Assembly: GCA_021613375.1 (NCBI GenBank) | Contig: CM038717.1 | Coordinates: 41,019,628-41,083,627, forward strand | DNA: 64,000 nucleotides | Source of the DNA: Megaleporinus macrocephalus | Lineage: Eukaryota; Chordata; Actinopteri; Characiformes; Anostomidae | Direction of reading: 5' to 3' | Part shown: one piece after another, positions 60,572 to 64,000 of the stretch | How the letters are laid out: every line of letters starts with the position of its first letter | How positions within the stretch are numbered: the stretch's first letter is position 1 | Program-made: the position numbers and the translations under genes | The notes under the pieces: generated by a model | Told to the model about the DNA's origin: nothing | Database searches by the model: none | What the model saw: only the letters and a program-made list of their open reading frames with translations

Positions 60572-63400
60572 ATGTCGGAGGGTCCTGCAAAGAAGAAACA
60601 GAGATTCTCTTCTGGAGAGGTCTGAACACATGCTCGGTTATAAAATTACTCGAATGTGTTTTTTTCAGCACTGTGTTTCTGGTGGGACGTGTTTCTAACC
60701 AGACCGCACATCACGCTCATCTGCAGCAAGTCGCTAATTCTGTGCGTTAAATAAATGATTTGTGCTTCCAGGTTGAAGAGAAAGTCGACTGGAGGCAAAA
60801 GAAAGCAGAAAGTAAGTGTCACTGCGGTGATCTCGGCTAATTCCGAGGCTGCAGCCTCATGTATGTTTAGATTTGGACTCGGAAGACTCTTTTCACTGCA
60901 ACACACACACACGCGGGGCCCATGTGGTCTCAGAGTGAGAAAAAGGCTGATCTAGGGTCAGTCCTTGTCTTTTTTATTATGTTGACTGTGATTGTAAAGA
61001 GTGTACGGCGCTGAACCTAGATCAGCTGTCTGGTCTCGAGTTTACACGCAGCTGTTTGTTTTCATGCAGGTGGAACTGAGTGGTTGTGGGTTCTTTGTGA
61101 TCAATTGTTGTAAAATAAGAGCCACTTTATGACACAAGTGAGTTTTTGTTCTTCTGCTGTGGTTTTACTTGAGCCCAGGTGCAGTACAGTAAACAATAGG
61201 TCAGTACTGAGCCAAACATTAAAGGAGCAGTGTGTAAAATTCTAACCTGTCGAATCCATACAGTAGGGGGCAACACATTAGCAGAAGATGCACAGGCCCT
61301 CCTCCACAATGTTAACAGCTGTTTACAAACCAGTTTGTAAAGAGTTAAACATTTCTAACTAAGAATCTTACATATCGCTCCTTTAAACAGTGCATGTGCT
61401 TGGTGTAGCACAGAGTCATTAAATAGTTAACCAGGCATTTGGACATTAAAGCATCAGTATGTAACAGCTTTACCTTAAAGACGGCTTAAAAATTAATTAA
61501 ATAATTATATAGAGAGATCCTGGAATATTGCTAACCTTATAAGTTTACACGGTTCCTTCTCTTCAGATCTTGACTTTGGTGGTCTTGTGCTGAATTCTGA
61601 CTCCTATGGATGTGGATGCTTATTTATACATAGTACTATAGTGTTCATATGCCAACATGATGTGGGTGGCAAACGTTGCGGGAGCTCAGAGCTCAGTCCG
61701 AAATTTCCAACAGAGTGACTTACACTCCGCCCCCTATGGGGGGAGCCCAAGAGCAAAACATGCCAATTCTCTCATAGAGCTCCTTTAAACAGTAAAATAC
61801 AGCAGAAACTGATTTGTGAACCTCTAAACACCAAACCTGCCTTTCAGTCAGCGGTGTCTGTAGAGACGACACAGGAACCAGAGCTGCACGTGTGGTTTGT
61901 TGTTGCTCTACTTTTTTTCTAATAAACCCACAGAGAAGGAGAAGAAGAAGCAGTGGAAGGAGGCCAGGCTGATCCAGCAGCTGGAGAAACAAAACAAGGC
62001 GGAGGAGGAGAAAAAGCAGCAGCAGCGTCAGGAGGAGGAGCAGAAATCCAAAGGTATCGTGAATGATGTCAGTGTTGTTGTGATGCCTACAGAGATGAGG
62101 CGTGTTCGACTTCACGCGGCGCCGCCTGGCTCGGTGCGGTGCATGCCGCTTAGTTTTTTTTGTCCAACTTGAGTTGGTCAGAAGCTCCGTGGACACCTCT
62201 GACGTTTAACTCCTTTTACTGTAAAATATATATAAAACATATATCTCTCCTCTAAAACTCGTTAAAGACCTTATATTTACACTAATACTATCATATCTAG
62301 TGACAATTCATTTTCAGGCAGTATTTAACATATTTATTTTTTATAATTAGTATTTCAGATCATGTAGAGGCTCCAGTGCTGTAGATTTTTACTCTTATGC
62401 TTCGTGAGTGTGTTTAAAAGCACTACATCTCTACATCACTACTGCGTTTGGATCTATTTTTTTTCTACTCTTTCTAATTCTTTTCTTTCTTTTTACTATT
62501 TTTCTATTGCGTCTACTTCATCAGCTGTAAAGAGAGATAGCACCGCGATCGAGGTCTGTCGTTGTTCATGTAGGCTGCAGGTGGCGACTGAGTTTCTAAC
62601 CTTCTCCCCGAACTGCGTCCGGCTGCTCTCGCTGACCACCGAGGTCAGGCGCAGCTGTATCTCACACATGCCTATGAACTTCGCAGAGCTTGAACTTTGA
62701 GAGAGAGTGAGAACTTTGGGTTTGAATAGAAGAGAACGCTCTGCAGCAAAGCGCTGCACTATTTCAACTTTAAAATTCTGTGGCGAAGCCAAACCTGCCG
62801 GGTCAGAAGACCCTGACGTGCCCTTTCCAACACTCCAGCAGGAAACCGAAACTACAGACCCGGGAGTCCTGCAGATTTGGGCCTGACTATTATAGTATTT
62901 GTTGTTTTTGTTTCATTAATTTACACCGAAATGTGTTGTGTGTAATTACACATTGCCACCAGAGAGGTCTCCAAATCCCCCAGTCCCTACATAGTGCAGC
63001 TTTAATCTGACAGTAGCTTGAACCAGCCTGTATGATGTGTTTATTGTTTAAACCAGCTGTGTGGTTCACACCCTGGAGACTCAGACTGGAGGAGGATTTG
63101 TGGATTAGGAATGTTAGACGAGTGTGGAATGTGGAGTGAAAGTAAGAAGAGTAAACATGATGTGTGGTTGTGTAATAAGAGTGTAAAAGAGTGTGAGTGA
63201 ATGTGATCTGAATATCTGTCCCCCGTGTGGTCACTGACAGGTCGTCTGTACACTGTGAGCATTGCCCTGCCGGGCTCCGTGCTGGACAACGCTCAGTCTC
63301 TTGAGCTGCGGACGTACCTGGCCGGACAGATCGCTCGCGCCGCTGCTGTGTTCTGCGTGGACGAGGTGGTCATCTTCGACGAGCAGGGGGAGGACACCAG
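60572..63400 (+). CDS. spout1: SPOUT1 / CENP-32 RNA methyltransferase, first four exons (continues beyond window)
   Basis: Coding segments 60572-60619, 60772-60811, 61934-62053 and 63241-63400 join in phases 0, 1, 1 and end in phase 2, giving the first 122 residues. The start reads MSEGPAKKKQRFSSGE, then VEEKVDWRQKKAEKKEKKK. A charged coiled-coil-like stretch (LIQQLEKQNKAEEEKK) is followed from about residue 70 by the start of the SPOUT domain: RLYTVSIALPGSVLDNAQ, LRTYLAGQIARAAAVFCVDE and VVIFDEQGED. The family is a trefoil-knot methyltransferase, also reported at mitotic spindles and kinetochores. The first donor (GAG|GTCTGA) is weak; the others are standard. The cofactor-binding C-terminal part is outside the window. 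Confidence 0.92.
61219..61386. mobile_element. 168-bp TTAA-flanked MITE in spout1 intron 2
   Basis: TTAAAGGAGCAGTGTGTAA at the left and TTACATATCGCTCCTTTAA at the right are inverted repeats. TTAA lies at both borders (61219-61222, 61383-61386), the duplication expected of piggyBac- or Kolobok-type transposases. Confidence 0.75.
61446..61788. mobile_element. 343-bp TTAA-flanked MITE, second copy
   Basis: It starts TTAAAGCATCAGTATGTAACA and ends GAGCTCCTTTAA, with TTAA at both ends. Related to the adjacent 168-bp element in the same intron. Includes 'cgccccctatgggggg' near 61725. Confidence 0.65.
62054..63240. other. spout1 intron 3
   Basis: No additional exon recognised. The segment near 62755-62770 (GCGCTGCACTATTTCAAC) resembles the arm end of the fold-back MITE seen at 42115-42601, and 62950-63005 resembles the tail of another MITE. 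Two 98-codon overlapping frames have no family. Confidence 0.45.
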
Positions 63401-63734
63401 GTGAGCGAGAGGTTTACAGCTCTGAGTAGAATTAAAAAGTCTGTATATTTATAATTATATTGTACAGAAGAGAAACTTACTGAACCAGGGGTCACCATGT
63501 CTGACAAATATCAGCGTTTCATTTAAGCTACCAGTGAACCTACGCAAGTTTTAATATACTGGTAAAATAGTGATGATAGTGAAGAACTAGTGAAAATCTA
63601 ATAGTAATACTAGTAGTGTTATCTTAGATCAGCATGAAATTACATTTCAGCCTAGAATAGAGTTGAAGTTTTTATATACTTCTATCTCCGTCCTATAATT
63701 TTGCAGAAGTTTTAACATAAATAGTGGAAATAGT

Positions 63735-63736
<2 letters not shown>

Positions 63737-63784
<48 letters not shown>
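63737..63784. repeat. CA dinucleotide microsatellite
   Basis: About 24 CA units in spout1 intron 4. Confidence 0.95.
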
Positions 63785-63790
<6 letters not shown>

Positions 63791-63809
63791 GGAGTTTTAA
63801 ACATCAGTG

Positions 63810-64000
63810 TGTGACCAACACAAACTGTGCAGCAGCAGATGAGCTACTGTCTCTGACTTTACATCTACAAGGTGGACCAGCAAGTAGTAGGAGTGTCTAA
63901 TAGAGTGGACAGTGAGTGGACACAGTGTTTAAACACTCCAGCAGCAGCACTGCTGTGTGTGATCCACTGCTGTGTTTGTGAGTCTGAGAGTCAGTGTGAG
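63810..64000. mobile_element. partial fold-back MITE copy running off the window
   Basis: Nearly identical to 34449-34595 ('gcagcagatgagctactgtc', 'ctacaaggtggaccagcaag', 'gtctaatagagtggacagtg'), so it is another copy of the 34174-35240 family, cut by the window edge. Confidence 0.85.

Overview
This is a vertebrate nuclear genomic window, almost certainly from a teleost fish and, with less certainty, from an otophysan such as a characiform or catfish. The evidence is intron-split genes with GT/AG junctions, teleost-type Tc1 and hAT transposon debris, fish SINE and LINE tails, and very high tandem-repeat content. There are no bacterial-style genes. Nearly all long open frames here are shadows of simple or tandem repeats.

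Four protein genes can be supported, all in the right 27 kb. (1) The first coding exon of a SCAMP-family gene, minus strand, 37164-37220; the rest of the gene is not seen and probably lies beyond the left edge. (2) A complete torsin (TOR1-type ER AAA+ ATPase), plus strand, 41776-48831. It has four shared exons and two different upstream first exons (1A and 1B) that both splice in frame to exon 2. (3) A complete nsa2 (pre-60S ribosome biogenesis factor), minus strand, 54824-60186, six exons, 260 aa. (4) The first four exons of spout1 (SPOUT methyltransferase, CENP-32/C9orf114), plus strand, from 60572 to beyond the window. nsa2 and spout1 are head to head with 385 bp between start codons, so they probably share a bidirectional promoter.

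Positions 1-37163 hold no recognisable exon and are probably scamp intron 1 or intergenic DNA. The content is transposon remnants and satellites: a three-level hAT nest (2228-3830), a 6.3-kb purine-rich 9/11-bp array (6403-12742), a SINE with a massively expanded CA tail (14230-15165), hAT elements with clear 8-bp target duplications (20427-20827, 26936-27421, 31085-31953), Tc1-like elements (20898-21425, 24889-25917, the latter carrying an inserted hAT MITE), a 22-bp array (28618-30054), a GA-rich tract (32430-33375) and fold-back elements (34174-35240, 35963-36565).

In the gene-bearing part, most introns and spacers contain minisatellites: 31 bp (38868-41168, grown inside a Tc1 transposase), 42 bp (torsin intron 2), about 28 bp (torsin intron 4), 28 bp (50968-51276), 20 bp (52170-54376) and 67 bp (nsa2 intron 4).

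Two observations stand out. The torsin locus has two N-terminal exons, each with its own signal/hydrophobic segment and the same splice phase. Several minisatellites can be traced to a parent transposon whose sequence still flanks or surrounds the array. All gene names rest on remembered family sequences; no database search was run.
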